In this document: piece after piece, positions 20,804-21,571 of the stretch
How positions within the stretch are numbered: position 1 is the stretch's first letter
How the letters are laid out: each line of letters begins with the position of its first letter
IMG/VR virus record: IMGVR_UViG_3300042311_000916
Coordinates: 1-21,571 of that record
DNA: 21,571 nt
Direction: 5' to 3' (one strand)
Source: a virus
The notes under the pieces: generated by a model
Told to the model about the DNA's origin: nothing
Seen by the model: the letters and a program-made list of their open reading frames with translations, nothing else
Database searches by the model: none
Program-made: the position numbers and the translations under genes

Positions 20804-20840
20804 GCGTCGACGCTGGAGGAGGAGGAACCAGCGCCGACGC
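20804..20840 (-). terminator. Strong stem-loop after the capsid gene (attenuator or RNA-processing site)
   Basis: The minus-strand RNA forms a 13-base-pair stem from GCGTCGGCGCTGG and CCAGCGTCGACGC, with one G-U pair and an 11-base pyrimidine-rich loop. On the plus strand the G-U pair would become an A-C mismatch, so the structure favours minus-strand RNA. It begins 6 bases after the capsid stop codon. The bases after the stem (TGCTTGTTG) are only partly T-rich, so it is a weak terminator at best. It may shield the capsid mRNA end or be an RNase III site before the tRNA. Confidence 0.5.
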
Positions 20841-20846
20841 CCTAAA

Positions 20847-21571
20847 TCAGGCGGTGATGAGCTCGCAGGCGCGAGCGGCCGCGAGGCGCGACTTCAGGCC
20901 GAAGGCGCCACGCCACACGACGCGGTGACGAACGGCTTCCTTCGCCTCGAGCTCACCAACACGACGGATGTTGATGCCGAGGACGCTGCCCTGAGACGGG
21001 TCAAGCGTCGCGATGCGCGCCTCATCGGACATGCCGGGATTGCGCCCTGCGTAGCCGCAGACAAAGCCGCCTGGCTCGAAGTCCATGAGGAGCAAGCTCG
21101 ACAGAGTCGTGCCGCTGCCCTTGACCTCGGTGGACGGGATCCAATCGTTCTGGAGGAATGGAATCCCGCGATACGTCGGCACGGGGCCGTTGATGCCAGG
21201 AACCGCGAGCTCGGAACCCGTGAGACCGCCCGCCGTGCGGAGCAGCGCGAGGAACTTCGCCTTCAGCTTCGAGTTGCCGACGAACGCACGGTCGCCGCGC
21301 GTCTTCACCATGTCGTCGATGAGCATGTCGAGCGTGGCGAAGCTCAGCGCGTCGCCGTTGGCGCCAACAGACATCGCGACCTGCGAGTCGCCAGCGATGG
21401 CGGGAAGCTCCTTGAAGAGCCCATCAGGCTCGTGCGTGGTGCTCGCAAACGTGATGTTTGCTTCCGTGCCAGAGCCAGGAAGCGACGCAAACGTGACCGT
21501 GACGCGGAGCCACTTGTTCGGGTTGTCCGACCGCAGCATGTAGACGCCGTTCGACGGCGTGAGAACCTCCG
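20847..21571 (-). CDS. Probable major capsid protein, N-terminal part beyond the window
   Basis: The reading frame remains open through the right edge (EVLTPSNGVYMLRSDN reads across it), so the internal ATG at 21539 is not the true start. About 241 codons are visible. The pattern LATLxxLIDDMV, then RAFVGNSKLKAKFLALLRTAGG, TYRGIPFLQNDWIP and GTTLSSLLLMDFE matches the C-terminal half of HK97-fold capsid proteins. In that half a backbone helix precedes a Y-x-G-x-P strand and a late strand before the end. The final GINIRRVGELEAKEAVRHRV followed by RAACELITA-type strands closes the fold. I am fairly sure of the capsid role, not of the subfamily. Confidence 0.72.
   Translation of the reverse strand, partial: EVLTPSNGVYMLRSDNPNKWLRVTVTFASLPGSGTEANITFASTTHEPDGLFKELPAIAGDSQVAMSVGANGDALSFATLDMLIDDMVKTRGDRAFVGNSKLKAKFLALLRTAGGLTGSELAVPGINGPVPTYRGIPFLQNDWIPSTEVKGSGTTLSSLLLMDFEPGGFVCGYAGRNPGMSDEARIATLDPSQGSVLGINIRRVGELEAKEAVRHRVVWRGAFGLKSRLAAARACELITA

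Overview
The window is part of a tailed-phage genome or prophage with a Mu-type contractile tail. All 26 genes, 25 protein genes and one tRNA, are read from the minus strand, so transcription runs from right to left. Both edges cut through genes: the capsid gene at the right and a tail-fibre gene at the left. The DNA is GC-rich and its antisense strand is full of long chance ORFs. The host cannot be named. A predicted lipoprotein signal in the lysis block hints at a Gram-negative, high-GC host, but this is only inference. No terminase, portal, integrase, repressor or transposase is visible.

Right to left, the head and neck genes come first: the C-terminal part of a probable HK97-fold major capsid protein, a strong stem-loop, a tRNA with a CAU anticodon, a protein with a Lys/Ala/Pro-rich repeated tail, an HK97-gp10-like protein, and Mu gp36-, gp37- and gp38-like connector or completion genes. 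The contractile tail follows in Mu order: sheath, tube, a tail assembly chaperone with a -1 frameshift signal (G GGA AAA), tape measure, N-like, P-like hub, gp45-like spike, gp46-like and gp47/J-like wedge genes, and a large gp48-like protein fused to fibre-like repeats. Two genes interrupt the Mu order: a cysteine-rich, membrane-anchored protein between spike and wedge, and a small beta-rich protein between J and the gp48-like gene.

Next is a lysis-type block: a coiled-coil protein, a small conserved phage protein, a protein with two membrane helices plus an internal lipobox, a membrane-anchored protein of unknown role, a DUF6527 protein and an N-acetylmuramoyl-L-alanine amidase. The left end holds receptor-binding candidates: a BppU-like/LamG-like protein and a collagen-like fibre with four SAYxLA repeats.

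Most genes are translationally coupled: 17 of 24 neighbouring protein-gene junctions overlap by 1 or 4 bases (TGATG, ATGA or GTGA). The exceptions mark the places of interest: the frameshift, the cysteine-rich gene, the start of the lysis block, and genes with their own strong ribosome binding sites (sheath, tube, tape measure). I see no certain new defence or novel enzymatic system. The best leads are the frameshift, the initiator-like phage tRNA, the cysteine-rich putative moron and the membrane/lipoprotein fusion.
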